A stretch of 64,000 bases of DNA from Phytoactinopolyspora mesophila. Lineage in GTDB: Bacteria; Actinomycetota; Actinomycetes; Jiangellales; Jiangellaceae. Location of the stretch: the NCBI RefSeq assembly GCF_010122465.1, contig NZ_WLZY01000002.1, forward strand, positions 571,076-635,075, written 5' to 3'. Position numbers and translations under genes: made by a program. The notes under the pieces are model-generated. The model ran no database searches and was not told the DNA's origin. It was given only the letters and a program-made list of their open reading frames with translations. This document shows, piece by piece, positions 16,894 through 26,059 of this stretch (its first letter is position 1; every line of letters begins with the position of its first letter).

Positions 16894-18225
16894 ATGGGAC
16901 CGGTGTCGATCGCGTATGCAGGATGGGCGAGCCTCCGGCGGGCGATGACGGCCGTGGGAATGGTCGCGCTGTTCCTGACGTCGATGGGTGTGGCGGCCGC
17001 TGCGGATGGGACCGCGGCCACCCTGGCACCACCGGCCGCGGCCTCCTCTGCTCCGGCCCACCTGGACAAGCTGGGCGACCACACGAACGTCGGCAACGGC
17101 TGGGACCGGGTGGAGCATTACCGCGACACCCGGTCCGGATTCGCCCAGGAGCAGTTCCCGCCGGACGGGCGCGGCGATCAGGACGGCCAACGGGTGACCT
17201 TCTTCGGCGGCGACGCCCAGCCTCATTCGGCGGAATTCCTGCTCTACCACGCTCCCGGCTGGGACGCCGCCACCGAACGTCGGCCCGTCCTGCTCGTCCA
17301 TGGCGCGAACGACACGCCCGACAGGGCATGGGCCAACCCGGGGGAGTCCGGCGACTACGGATGTGGGCGCTCGACCTGCCCGTCCACCGGGCTGATGCAG
17401 GACCTCGTGGCTGAAGGGATCCCGGTCTTCGCCGTCGGGTTCGCGCACAAACAGGGTGACAACCTGTTGCAGGCCCAGCACGTGGGCAACGCGGTCGCGC
17501 TCATCCGCGACAAGACCGGCGCGGACAAGGTCGACGTCGTCGGGTGGAGCAAAGGCATGATGTCCGCCCGGATGTACGTCTCGTCGGTGGCCCCGGCCTG
17601 GGGTTCCGGCTATGCGGGCGACGTCGGCCGGTTGATCCTCATCGGCGGACCGAATGGCGGTTACGACTATCCGTTCGCCCACGGCTGGGCGCACAACTTC
17701 ACCATCTGGCCCGAATGCGGCGGCACCGTCAACGCTCCGTCCCCACACACCCGCATGACCTGCTACGGGGCCTACACACACCACCCGGAGTTCTCTTTCG
17801 TGTCGGATTCCGGATGGGACGTCTATCCAGGACAACGGCAGATGCTCGCCCGGTGGGACCACGTCTACGGGATCAACACCGCCGCTCAAGACTGGTACAC
17901 GACGTATCACGGCGGGCAGGGCTTCTACACCCGTGGTCCGGGGATCCAGGCGGCGATCGACGCGGGCTCACTGATCTCGCAGATCCGCGCGGCTGGCACC
18001 CCCGGCGACGTCAGCGTGTACTTGCTGGCCGGCGGCGCACCGACCATCACCGGCATCTGGAACGAGACCCGGGGTCCGAGCGACGGCGTCGTGTTCGTCT
18101 CGAGCGCGCTGGACACCACCGGTATCGGCGACGTCGGCGGAACTCGCCTGGCTGGTGCGGTCAACCACCTGGAACTCGGCTGGCATCCAACGGCCCGGGA
18201 CCAGATCATCTCCTGGCTCCAGTGA
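16894..18225 (+). CDS. Secreted alpha/beta hydrolase (lipase/polyester-depolymerase-like)
   Basis: A 443-aa secreted hydrolase. The ATG at 16894 lies just before an N-terminal hydrophobic signal (MTAVGMVALFLTSMGVAAA). A start 129 bases upstream would add an unlikely Arg/Cys/His-rich leader. The fold signature is VLLVHGAND for the oxyanion region and VVGWSKGM for the nucleophile elbow, with Ser219. GRLILIGGPNGG follows. A His near the end (NHLELG) is the likely third catalytic residue. Four to six Cys in the mature part suggest disulfides. The order of motifs resembles secreted lipases and PhaZ7-type polyester depolymerases, but the family was not confirmed. It heads a probable three-hydrolase operon, 16 bp before the next gene. 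The substrate is unknown. Confidence 0.8.
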   Translation: MGPVSIAYAGWASLRRAMTAVGMVALFLTSMGVAAAADGTAATLAPPAAASSAPAHLDKLGDHTNVGNGWDRVEHYRDTRSGFAQEQFPPDGRGDQDGQRVTFFGGDAQPHSAEFLLYHAPGWDAATERRPVLLVHGANDTPDRAWANPGESGDYGCGRSTCPSTGLMQDLVAEGIPVFAVGFAHKQGDNLLQAQHVGNAVALIRDKTGADKVDVVGWSKGMMSARMYVSSVAPAWGSGYAGDVGRLILIGGPNGGYDYPFAHGWAHNFTIWPECGGTVNAPSPHTRMTCYGAYTHHPEFSFVSDSGWDVYPGQRQMLARWDHVYGINTAAQDWYTTYHGGQGFYTRGPGIQAAIDAGSLISQIRAAGTPGDVSVYLLAGGAPTITGIWNETRGPSDGVVFVSSALDTTGIGDVGGTRLAGAVNHLELGWHPTARDQIISWLQ

Positions 18226-18241
18226 AAGGAACCGTCGACCT

Positions 18242-19315
18242 ATGACAACTCGACTCCGGCCCGGCGTTGTGTCGGCCCAGGTGCCCACGGCCCGGCTCGC
18301 TGTTCATACGCTCCATTGCGACCGGACCGGCGAGCCCGTGGTGTTCATTCACGGCAACGTCTCGTCCGCGTTGTTCTGGCAGCAGAGCATGCTGGACCTG
18401 CCGGAGCGGTACCGCCCCATCGCCGTCGACCTGCGCGGCTTCGGCGACACCGAGGCCAAAGAGGTCGACGCCACCCGCGGCCTGCGCGATTATGCCGACG
18501 ACGTCCGTGCGGTCCTGGACGGTCTCGGGCTGGCGGCCGTCCATCTGGTGGGCTGGAGTATGGGCGGCGGCGTGGCCATGCAACTACTCCGCGACGACCC
18601 CGCGCGGGTGCGGTCGCTGACCCTGGTCAATCCGGTATCGCCGTATGGCTTTGGCGGCACGCACGGCCCTGATGGCGTGCTCAATGACCCGTCCGGAGCG
18701 GGATCCGGAGGCGGGTGCGCCAACCCGGACTTCGTCGCTCGCCTCGGCGCGGGAGACCGCTCGGCCGACGCTCCGACCGCGCCGCGCTCGGTGTTCCAAG
18801 GCGCCTACGTCCACCCCGGCTACCAACCGGGCGACGATGCTGAGGTGGAGACCTACCTGGACTCGATGCTGACCACCCGGATCGGTGACGGCCACTACCC
18901 AGGTGATCTACAGTCCACCGAAGTATGGCCCGGCGTAGCTCCCGGTGAGCATGGCGTGCTCAACGCGATGTCGCCGGTCCACTTCCGCATCGACGACCTG
19001 CACACGATCGAGCCCAAGCCGCCCGTGACGTGGATCCGGGGCGAGGGCGACGTGATCGTCTCCGACACGTCGCTGTTCGACCTCGCCTATTTGGGCTCCA
19101 TCGGCGCCGTGGAGGGCTGGCCCGGGGACCGCGTCGCGCCGCCGCAGCCGATGATCGCCCAGACCAGACATGTGCTGGAGCGGTATTCGGCCGCCGGAGG
19201 GGCATACACGGAGACGGTGATCGAGCAGGCCGGGCACAGCCCGCACATCGAACGGCCGAAAGAGTTCATGGCCGCGCTGGTCGCCGGTCTCGACGCCGGG
19301 AGCCGCGTCGAATGA
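18242..19315 (+). CDS. Alpha/beta hydrolase
   Basis: A 357-aa cytoplasmic alpha/beta hydrolase without a signal peptide. VVFIHGNVSS is the oxyanion-hole loop, GWSMGG is the nucleophile elbow with Ser106, and GHSPHIERP near the C-terminus gives the catalytic His. The ATG at 18242 follows GAAAGGA. It sits 16 bp after the secreted hydrolase, and its stop overlaps the start of the following hydrolase by 4 bp (ATGA), so the three are probably co-translated. It could cleave oligomers or esters released by the secreted enzyme. This role comes from gene context only. Confidence 0.85.
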   Translation: MTTRLRPGVVSAQVPTARLAVHTLHCDRTGEPVVFIHGNVSSALFWQQSMLDLPERYRPIAVDLRGFGDTEAKEVDATRGLRDYADDVRAVLDGLGLAAVHLVGWSMGGGVAMQLLRDDPARVRSLTLVNPVSPYGFGGTHGPDGVLNDPSGAGSGGGCANPDFVARLGAGDRSADAPTAPRSVFQGAYVHPGYQPGDDAEVETYLDSMLTTRIGDGHYPGDLQSTEVWPGVAPGEHGVLNAMSPVHFRIDDLHTIEPKPPVTWIRGEGDVIVSDTSLFDLAYLGSIGAVEGWPGDRVAPPQPMIAQTRHVLERYSAAGGAYTETVIEQAGHSPHIERPKEFMAALVAGLDAGSRVE

Positions 19316-20196
19316 AAGCCGCGGCCGTTCCGGTCGGCGGCGGTGAACTCGCGGCCCTGGTCTGGGAGGCATCCGGAGAGGCGACGCACGCCGCCCGCGA
19401 CGCGCTGCCGGTGCTGGGTGTACACGGCATCACCGCGAACGCGGCTGCATTCGGGCGCCTCGCCGCCGAGCTCGGCGGCCGGCGTCTGCTGATCGCTCCC
19501 GACCTGCGTGGCCGTGCTGGCAGCGCCGGCCTGCCGGGGCCGTTCGGGCTGGCCCGGCACGTCGGTGACCTGATCGCGGTGCTGGACCACCTCGATATCG
19601 ACCGGGCGATCCTGGTCGGCCACTCGATGGGAGCGTTTGTCGGGTGCCTGACGGCCGCCCGGCATCCGGAGCGAGTTGGGGGAGTGGTGCTCGTCGACGG
19701 CGGTCTGGCCCTGCCTATGCCAGCGGATACCGACATCGACGCTATGCTCGGCCCCGCCATGGCACGCCTCGGCATGACTTTCGCTGACCTGGACACCTAC
19801 CGCGCGTTCTGGCAGGCGCATCCGGCGTTCGAAGACCGGTGGAACGAGTACTCGGAGGCCTACATCCGGCGCGACCTCACCGGACAGCCGCCCGCGCTCC
19901 GCTCGGCTTGCAACGAGACCGCGATCCGGGCCGACGGCGCCGACGTGTTGGGCGATCCGGACACTCTCGGTGCCGTTCACCGGATGCCCCGTCCGGCGCG
20001 GCTGCTCTGGGCCTCGCGCGGGCTGATGGACGAATCTCCGGGCCTGTACACGCCGGAGCGGCTGGCCGAGCTGAACGTGCCCCTGCCCGCACGTGAACTG
20101 GCCGATGAGAACCACTACTCGGTGCTGTTCTCCTCAGCCGTCCGGGAGATCGTCGCCGAGATCGACGCCGTGGCGGAGCAGTCCGTTCACGCGTAG
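19312..20196 (+). CDS. Alpha/beta hydrolase
   Basis: A 294-aa cytoplasmic alpha/beta hydrolase. GVHGITAN forms the oxyanion loop, GHSMGA holds nucleophile Ser105, and ENHYSVLF near the end contains the likely catalytic His. The start is the ATG in the ATGA overlap with the previous gene. Its last 63 bases overlap the 3' end of the convergent GAF-PucR regulator at 20134-20196, so both proteins are encoded on opposite strands there. It belongs to the three-hydrolase cluster. The substrate is unknown. Confidence 0.85.
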   Translation: MKAAAVPVGGGELAALVWEASGEATHAARDALPVLGVHGITANAAAFGRLAAELGGRRLLIAPDLRGRAGSAGLPGPFGLARHVGDLIAVLDHLDIDRAILVGHSMGAFVGCLTAARHPERVGGVVLVDGGLALPMPADTDIDAMLGPAMARLGMTFADLDTYRAFWQAHPAFEDRWNEYSEAYIRRDLTGQPPALRSACNETAIRADGADVLGDPDTLGAVHRMPRPARLLWASRGLMDESPGLYTPERLAELNVPLPARELADENHYSVLFSSAVREIVAEIDAVAEQSVHA

Positions 20197-22101
20197 CGCC
20201 AGCTGGAGTTCCAGCGCGCGTTCCGGCTCGTTCCAGTCGGCGCCGATGAGCTGAGAGATCCGGTCGAGCCGCTGCGACACGGTGTTGACGTGGACGTGCA
20301 GCGCATCTTTCGCCCGGATCAGGCTGCCGCCGCTGGCGAAGTACGCCGCGAGTGTCTCCACGAGTGCGGTTCCGCGTTCGGCGTCGTAGTCGACCAGTGG
20401 GCCGAGGGTACCGGCGACGAAGGACCCCGCGTCGTGGTTGTCGCCGAGCAGCACCCCCAGGAAGCCGAGATCGGCCGGCACCGCGGCCGTGCCGGAACGG
20501 CCAAGAGCGTGCAGCGCTTTCAGGCACCGCACGGCCTCGCGGTGCACCCGGGGAAACGAAGCCAGGCCGTTGGTGGGACCCGACGCGGCCGCGGTGAGCT
20601 GGGTTCCGATGGCGGTACGCAAATCCGCCGCCACCGTGGCGACCCACTCTTTCGGACTCTCCGCGGGCAGCGCCAGCACGGTACGCCCGTCGCGCCTGCC
20701 GGCCAGCCCGCGGCGGACCTCGGCGATATGCCGCGCGGCGGCATCCAGCCGCTCCGGGTCAGCGTCCGCAGCATCGGCTACGACGATGACGTAGGGCTGT
20801 TCCGGATCGGTGGCGACCCGGCGGGCTCGTTGGCGCAACGACTCGGGGTCGCCGCGGGGTGTATCGAGCACCTCGTCGAGCAGTTCACCGCGGACACGAT
20901 GTTCGGCGTCGCTGACCGACCGGCGCCGGAGCAGCAGCAATGCGGCGACGACGGCCGCGCGTTCCAGGATGCGTTGCTCGGCGGCACCAAGCTCACTCGG
21001 GCGATGCAGGATCAGGGCGACGAGCGGTTCGCTGCCCGCTGCTGCGGCGGCCACCCACGTGTCGTGGCTGGTGCCTGACCGAACCACCCGTGCCTTGGCC
21101 AGTGATTCAGTGATGGCCTGCGCCAGCGTGTCGTCGTCGTTCCTCGTGCCGTCGGCCGGATCGACGAGTTTCACCGTGCCCCCGAGCAGTGCCGCGACAG
21201 CCGCGGTGATGTCCTCGGTATCCGCGCCCCGCAGGAGTAGATCGGTGAGCTTGTCGTGAGCGTCGGCGGCGCGTTCGACCTCGTCGGTGCGGGCCCGAAG
21301 CTGGGCGTTCACGGCGTTCAGCTCGTCGAGCGCGGTGCGGGTGCGGTCGATCAGGTTGGCGGAGTCGATGGCGATCGCCGCGTGGGTGGCGAGGGAGCGC
21401 AGCAACGCGATCTCGGCCTGGGCGAACGGGCGTTCGCGCCGGTTGGCGGCGAACAAGACGCCGATCACCTGCCCGTTGAGTTCGAGCGGCACGCCGAGGA
21501 TGGCCACCAGACCTTCCTCGCGTACCGCGGAGTCGATCAGCTCGGTGTGGGCGAACCGGTCGTCGGTGAAATAGTTCGCGGTCACGTACGGGCGCGCGGT
21601 GGCGGCGACGAGCCCGCCGAGTCCCTCACCAGGGCCGAGCCGCACCTGCTGGAACTGTGCGGACACCGACCCGGAGGTGACTCGCATGGTGGTGTCCTCG
21701 GAGTGTGCCTCGCGCAGCGTGAGGTAGGCGATGTCGGTGCCGAGCAGGGCACGGGCGCGGTCCACGATGGCCCGCAGTACCTGGTCCAGATTGCGCATCC
21801 CGGCGAGGTCGTTGGCGGTTTCGTACAGGGCAGCCAGCTCGGACTCGCGTCGCCGGTAGTCATGCAGCAGGGCACGGACCTTGAGCGCGGCGACCTTCGC
21901 ATCGTCGACGGCGGCGAGTTCGGCGTCCGTTGCGCCCGCGGAACGTGTTTCGATGACGGGGCGCTCGTACTCGACCGCGGGTGCATCGTTCAAGAGCATC
22001 TCGAAGTATGCGGCGATGGTCGCGTCCACGCCGTCGGGCGATCGCCGTGACGCGTCCTCACGATCGTGACTACCGTCGTTGCGCTCGTTCGTCATTGGCA
22101 C
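20134..22101 (-). CDS. GAF-domain PucR/CdaR-family transcriptional regulator
   Basis: A 655-aa regulator. Residues about 60-100 form a charged helical segment (LRRRESELAALYETANDL). A GAF sensor domain occupies about 105-255 (DIAYLTLREAHSEDTTMRV, VLGVPLELNGQVIGVLF type features), followed by a coiled-coil helix (LNAVNAQLRARTDEVERAAD). A second sensor-like region leads to a C-terminal PucR helix-turn-helix (SLIRAKDALHVHVNTVSQRL, about 590-645). Proteins of this build are transcriptional activators for catabolic genes. It converges on, and overlaps by 63 bp, the last of three hydrolase genes, which makes them plausible targets. The inducer is unknown. A start two residues later (22095) is equally possible. 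Confidence 0.9.
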   Translation of the reverse strand: MPMTNERNDGSHDREDASRRSPDGVDATIAAYFEMLLNDAPAVEYERPVIETRSAGATDAELAAVDDAKVAALKVRALLHDYRRRESELAALYETANDLAGMRNLDQVLRAIVDRARALLGTDIAYLTLREAHSEDTTMRVTSGSVSAQFQQVRLGPGEGLGGLVAATARPYVTANYFTDDRFAHTELIDSAVREEGLVAILGVPLELNGQVIGVLFAANRRERPFAQAEIALLRSLATHAAIAIDSANLIDRTRTALDELNAVNAQLRARTDEVERAADAHDKLTDLLLRGADTEDITAAVAALLGGTVKLVDPADGTRNDDDTLAQAITESLAKARVVRSGTSHDTWVAAAAAGSEPLVALILHRPSELGAAEQRILERAAVVAALLLLRRRSVSDAEHRVRGELLDEVLDTPRGDPESLRQRARRVATDPEQPYVIVVADAADADPERLDAAARHIAEVRRGLAGRRDGRTVLALPAESPKEWVATVAADLRTAIGTQLTAAASGPTNGLASFPRVHREAVRCLKALHALGRSGTAAVPADLGFLGVLLGDNHDAGSFVAGTLGPLVDYDAERGTALVETLAAYFASGGSLIRAKDALHVHVNTVSQRLDRISQLIGADWNEPERALELQLALRVNGLLRHGVDLGDDLPDG

Positions 22102-22187
22102 CTGTCAGGTTGTCGGTCAGCCCGCCGACGGATGTCGATGGTCGCGCTGACCGTATTCTCTCGAATGGCACGGTAGTCTGTTCGAAT

Positions 22188-22610
22188 ATGGGGCGCACGG
22201 CACGGGACGGGTTTCAGTTGCTGCGGCAGCTGGCAGTGGCGGGGGATCTTGCTGCCTTGTGTGACCGCAACGACGTCGCGCTCCTGGTCGTCCATGGCAG
22301 CGTCGTCCGGAACCACCTAGACACCGAACCCCGTGATCTTGACCTGGCGTTTCTTGGTCGGATCGGAGCGAGGGCCGACGTGGTCGGATTGACTAATGAG
22401 CTGATCGATGCGGGTCGTTACGGCCGGATCGATCTTATGGATCTCGATCAGGCAGGGCCGGTGGCGAGGTCGCGTGCGCTTGCTCCGGACGCCATTGTTC
22501 TTCATGAAGAGCAGTCCGGCCTCTTTGCGCAGGAGCAGATCCGGGCGATCACCGAGGAGATGGAGACACGTCCACTGCGCCGGCTGGACCTGAAACTCAT
22601 GGCCGCCTGA
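22188..22610 (+). CDS. mntA: MntA-like antitoxin nucleotidyltransferase
   Basis: A 140-aa minimal nucleotidyltransferase. The signature is VVHGSVVRN followed by RDLDLAF, giving the GS (residues 37-38) and DxD (Asp50, Asp52) metal and ATP-binding motif of the MNT fold. In MntA-HepT systems this protein AMPylates the HepT toxin and neutralises it. The TGATG overlap with the downstream gene means translational coupling. The ATG at 22188 was chosen because the nucleotidyltransferase fold begins soon after. An upstream extension reads into the promoter shared with the PucR gene. Confidence 0.85.
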   Translation: MGRTARDGFQLLRQLAVAGDLAALCDRNDVALLVVHGSVVRNHLDTEPRDLDLAFLGRIGARADVVGLTNELIDAGRYGRIDLMDLDQAGPVARSRALAPDAIVLHEEQSGLFAQEQIRAITEEMETRPLRRLDLKLMAA

Positions 22611-23080
22611 TGAGTAGAAGGTCGCTCGACGCTGACATCATCCGGAACAAGCTCGACGCTATCGAGCGCTCGCTGCAGACTTTGGTGAGTATAGGCAACA
22701 TCGATACCGAGCGCCTTGACCATGATCCGATCATCGCCGCAGCTGTCGAGCGGTTGATCTGCCGGGTGGTAGACCTTGCCGTTGAGACGAACACTCATAT
22801 CAGCGCCTCCGTCCTTGCGCGCTCACCTGGTGACTACCGGGAGAGCTTTGACTTTGCACACCGCGCCGGTGCCTTGGACAGCGAACTGTTGAAGAAGATC
22901 AAACCATCGGTAGGTATGCGCAACGCGATTGTTCACGAGTACGTGAAGGTCGACTACTCCATCGTTGCCACCGCTGTCCCCTTGGCTATCGAGGTCTACA
23001 CCGACTACCGCCGCCAGGTGGCCGCCTTCACTCTGGCGCACATCGAGGATGCTAGCTCGCCAGACGGTGCGGCACCGTAG
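22610..23080 (+). CDS. hepT: HepT-like toxin ribonuclease (HEPN family)
   Basis: A 156-aa all-helical protein. RNAIVHEY at residues 104-111 is the R-X4-H-X-Y motif (Arg104, His109, Tyr111) of HEPN-domain ribonucleases of the HepT/DUF86 family. These act as toxins cleaving RNA, held in check by an adjacent MntA. Its ATG shares one base with the stop codon of the mntA-like gene. Its length is near the family range. Activity is not shown by sequence alone, but the active-site residues are intact. Confidence 0.88.
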   Translation: MSRRSLDADIIRNKLDAIERSLQTLVSIGNIDTERLDHDPIIAAAVERLICRVVDLAVETNTHISASVLARSPGDYRESFDFAHRAGALDSELLKKIKPSVGMRNAIVHEYVKVDYSIVATAVPLAIEVYTDYRRQVAAFTLAHIEDASSPDGAAP

Positions 23081-23118
23081 TGTCAGCATTCGACAAGAGA
23101 TCTGGCCGCTGACATCAA

Positions 23119-23874
23119 TCAGCCCGCAGTCCAGCCGCCGTCGACGGTGATTGAGGTGCCGTTGACGAATGACGCCTCCGGCCCGCACACGTAAGCCACT
23201 GCGGCGGCCACTTCTTCCGGCTCGACGAGCCGCTTGATCGGACTGCGTGCCAGCAGGACGTCTTCGACGACCTGGTCTGCGGAGATTCCGTGGGTCTCGG
23301 CCTGCGCGGCGATCTGGTTCTCCACGAGGGGTGTGCGCACGTAGCCGGGGCTGATGCAGTTGGACGTGACGCCCTTCGGGCCGCCCTCGAGGGCGGCCAC
23401 CTTGGAGAGGCCTTCGAGTCCGTGTTTCGCCGTGACGTAAGCCGACTTGAACGCCGACGCGCGCAGCCCGTGTACCGAGGAGATGTTGACCACCCGGCCC
23501 CAGCCTTGCGCGTACATGTGCGGCAACGCGGCGCGGACAAGCCGGAACGGTGCCTCGACCATCAGCCGCAGCATCATCGAGAAGCGCTCTGGTGGAAACT
23601 CTTCGAGAGGGCTGACGGTCTGCACGCCGGCATTGTTGACGATGATGTCGGTGCCCACGGCCAGCGAGGAGGCTAGGTCGAGGTCGGTGAGGTCAGCCAC
23701 CTGAGCTTCGCCGCCCGCCTCTGCCGCCACCGCTTTCGCGGCGGCTTCGTCGATGTCGACGACGAGCACGTAGGCGCCCTCGGCAGCCAGCCGCAGCGCA
23801 CAGGCCCGGCCGATACCGCCGCCCGCGCCGGTGACCAGCGCCACCTTGCCGGACAGGTCAGATGCGGAGCTCAT
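23119..23874 (-). CDS. bdhA: 3-hydroxybutyrate dehydrogenase (SDR family)
   Basis: A 251-aa short-chain dehydrogenase that should oxidise D-3-hydroxybutyrate to acetoacetate with NAD. TGAGGGIG at residues 15-22 is the nucleotide-binding loop, NNAG follows strand 4, and YVTAK supplies catalytic Tyr146 and Lys150. The segments ISSVHGL, HGLEGLSK and SPGYVRTPLVENQI are typical of the 3-hydroxybutyrate dehydrogenase subgroup. A GTG two codons upstream (23880) could also serve as start, but the ATG at 23874 is preferred. It is next to the HepT gene but on the other strand. It may connect to the hydrolase cluster if that cluster degrades hydroxyalkanoate esters, which is an inference. Confidence 0.85.
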   Translation of the reverse strand: MSSASDLSGKVALVTGAGGGIGRACALRLAAEGAYVLVVDIDEAAAKAVAAEAGGEAQVADLTDLDLASSLAVGTDIIVNNAGVQTVSPLEEFPPERFSMMLRLMVEAPFRLVRAALPHMYAQGWGRVVNISSVHGLRASAFKSAYVTAKHGLEGLSKVAALEGGPKGVTSNCISPGYVRTPLVENQIAAQAETHGISADQVVEDVLLARSPIKRLVEPEEVAAAVAYVCGPEASFVNGTSITVDGGWTAG

Positions 23875-24036
23875 GCACACACCCTAGGCGTGGCGTGGTA
23901 GCCGGCACATGGCGTCTGGGCACATCGTGGGGCGGAGCGACATGTGAGAACACCCCATGCTGCGCTGAGCCTCTACATCCTCCGCGCCCGCCCCGACCGC
24001 GACCCCGACCCACGCCACCACCCCGAACCCAACCCC

Positions 24037-24072
24037 GAACCCCGCCCCGAACCCGAACCCCGCCCCGAACCC
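24037..24072. repeat. 18-bp perfect tandem duplication in a CCCGAA-rich tract
   Basis: GAACCCCGCCCCGAACCC occurs twice in direct succession (24037-24054 and 24055-24072) within a simple-sequence tract starting near 23985. The tract is C-rich on the plus strand and seems non-coding. The gap 23875-24215 holds nothing else except the palindrome at 24074-24137. Confidence 0.75.
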
Positions 24073-24073
24073 G

Positions 24074-24137
24074 CGTTGATCATGGGCAGATGGCACCTAT
24101 TGGAGGCCCAAAAGGCGGCAGACGCCCATGATCAACG
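24074..24137. repeat. Palindromic repeat element with GTTGATCATGGGC arms
   Basis: CGTTGATCATGGGC (24074-24087) and its exact complement (24124-24137) flank 36 bases that contain a further pairing between TTGGAGGCC and nearby bases. It shares GATCATGGG with the element at 2301-2389 and GTTGATC with the one at 42043-42090. Confidence 0.7.
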
Positions 24138-24215
24138 GGGCGGGCGGGGGCTCAAGTACGTGCGGGACCACCGATCTTGGGAATGAATGCGCTCGCTGCA
24201 GGGGTTGTGGGCAGC

Positions 24216-25043
24216 ATGGCGGTTGACCTTGGAACCTTGGGAATCTGGCAGCGAGCCGGAGCTCTGAACGGCGGTTTTGCCGCCGAGATCGAAGCGCTCG
24301 GATACGGCACCATCTGGATCGGCGGCTCGCCACCGGGCGACCTACGTCTGGCCGAAGAACTTCTCGACGCCACCAGCAGCGTCGCGGTGGCGACCGGCAT
24401 CGTGAACGTCTGGGCGGTCGACGCCCGTACGGTCGCGGAGTCCTACCACCGCATCGCCGCGCGGCACCCGGGGCGGTTCCTGCTCGGCGTGGGCATCGGC
24501 CATCCCGAGGCGACGAGCAGCTATCAGCGTCCCTTCGACACCGTCGTGGCCTATCTGGACCAGCTCGACCAGGACGGCGTTCCGGCAGCTGACCGGGCGC
24601 TGGCCGCTCTGGGGCCCAACATGCTCCGGCTGGCGGCCGAGCGCAGCGCCGGCACGCACCCGTATCTGACGACGCCCGAGCACACGCGGCTCGCACGGGA
24701 GATCATGGGCGACGGTCCGTTGCTGGCTCCCGAGCAGAAGGTCGTGGTCGACACCGATACCCGGCGTGCACGTGAGCTGGCCCGGCAAGCCGTCAGCAAC
24801 CCCTACCTGAAGCTCGCCAACTACGTCGCCAACCTGCGGCGGCTCGGCTACACCGACGACGACCTCGCAGGTGGTGACGGCAGCGACCGCCTGATCGACG
24901 ACCTCGCGCCGCAGGGGACCGCTGCCAGCGTCGCCGGAAGTGTCACGGCCCATCTGCAGGCCGGGGCCGACCACGTGTGTGTCCAGGTGCTGGGTGATGA
25001 CCGCATGCCCGGGTACCGCCAGCTGGCGGAGGTGCTCCTGTGA
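24216..25043 (+). CDS. F420-dependent LLM-class oxidoreductase (MSMEG_4141-like)
   Basis: A luciferase-like TIM-barrel flavin enzyme of about 275 aa, probably using coenzyme F420. The opening [13 protein letters not shown] and the segments [15 protein letters not shown] and [13 protein letters not shown] match the TIGR03620 subgroup of actinobacterial LLM proteins. The start is uncertain. The Met at 24216 just before VDLG is preferred, but an ATG at 24183 and a TTG at 24177 are also in frame. Its stop overlaps the GTG of the next LLM gene by 4 bp, so the two flavin enzymes are coupled. The substrate is unknown. Confidence 0.85.
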   Translation: MAVDLGTLGIWQRAGALNGGFAAEIEALGYGTIWIGGSPPGDLRLAEELLDATSSVAVATGIVNVWAVDARTVAESYHRIAARHPGRFLLGVGIGHPEATSSYQRPFDTVVAYLDQLDQDGVPAADRALAALGPNMLRLAAERSAGTHPYLTTPEHTRLAREIMGDGPLLAPEQKVVVDTDTRRARELARQAVSNPYLKLANYVANLRRLGYTDDDLAGGDGSDRLIDDLAPQGTAASVAGSVTAHLQAGADHVCVQVLGDDRMPGYRQLAEVLL

Positions 25044-26038
25044 CCGCGGCTGCGATGCGGCTCTCGGTGCTCGACCTGGCCACCGTCATCGAAGAGCAGG
25101 AGCCGCGGGAGGTCTTCCAGGCAAGTGTGGACACCGCCCGGGCGGCTGAGGAACTCGGCTACGCACGGTACTGGTTCGCCGAGCACCACAACATGCCTTC
25201 GATCTTGTCGTCGGCCACCAGCGTGCTCATCGGACACGTCGCGGCGCACACCTCCAGTATCCGGATCGGCTCGGGCGGCATCATGCTGCCCAACCACTCA
25301 CCACTGGTGATCGCCGAGCAGTTCGGCACGCTGGAAACCCTGCACCCGGGCCGGATCGACCTCGGTGTGGGCCGCGCACCAGGAGGCGACCGCGAGACGT
25401 TCCTGGCGCTGCGCCGCGATCCGGCCGCGGCCGAGTACTTCCCGCAGGACGTCGCCGAACTGCGCGATCTGCTCGGCCCCGCGCAGCCTGGCCAACGGGT
25501 GCGGGCCATTCCGGGGACTGGAACCAACGTCCCTATCTACATCCTCGGCTCGTCCCTGTTCGGTGCGAAGCTCGCGGCGTCGCTGGGTCTGCCCTACGCC
25601 TTCGCCTCGCACTTCGCGCCCGCCGCGCTCGACGACGCGCTGGCCGCCTACCGGCAGAACTTCGAGCCGTCTGAGCAGCTCAGCCGGCCGTACGTGATCG
25701 TGGCGATGAACGTCTATGCCGCCCAGACGCGTGAGGCCGCCGAGGCGCTGCTGACCGGCAACCTGGTCCGGATGGCCCGCGGCCTGGTGAGCCGGAGTGG
25801 TTCGCCGGTGCCAGAGGTGAGCGACGAGACGCTGCTCGCCTCGCCGGTAGGGCAGCAGGTCCGGTCCATGCTGCAGCACACCGCCTTCGGGACGTCCGAC
25901 GAAGTCGGCGAGGGGGTGCGGACCTTCGCCGAGCACACGAAAGCCGACGAGATCATGGTGGTGACCAACACGCCTGACGTCGAGGCGAGGATCCGCTCCT
26001 ACCAGATCCTGGCCCGCGCAACGGGTATCACCGGCTGA
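25040..26038 (+). CDS. LLM-class flavin-dependent oxidoreductase (MsnO8-like)
   Basis: A 332-aa bacterial-luciferase-like monooxygenase. [15 protein letters not shown] is the signature near the flavin site of the MsnO8/YceB-like group, and [15 protein letters not shown] and [13 protein letters not shown] follow as usual. It starts with GTG in a GTGA overlap with the upstream F420 enzyme, which marks a two-gene operon. A long palindrome at 26060-26127 follows the stop and separates it from the convergent rpmE2 gene. The physiological substrate is unknown. Confidence 0.88.
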   Translation: MTAAAMRLSVLDLATVIEEQEPREVFQASVDTARAAEELGYARYWFAEHHNMPSILSSATSVLIGHVAAHTSSIRIGSGGIMLPNHSPLVIAEQFGTLETLHPGRIDLGVGRAPGGDRETFLALRRDPAAAEYFPQDVAELRDLLGPAQPGQRVRAIPGTGTNVPIYILGSSLFGAKLAASLGLPYAFASHFAPAALDDALAAYRQNFEPSEQLSRPYVIVAMNVYAAQTREAAEALLTGNLVRMARGLVSRSGSPVPEVSDETLLASPVGQQVRSMLQHTAFGTSDEVGEGVRTFAEHTKADEIMVVTNTPDVEARIRSYQILARATGITG

Positions 26039-26059
26039 CCCGACCCGCGTTCGGCGTGG

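Noticed and set aside
23884-24096. Minus-strand frame encoding a Gly-Phe-rich peptide
   Set aside because: It arises from the CCCGAA simple repeat and has no ribosome site or conserved ends.
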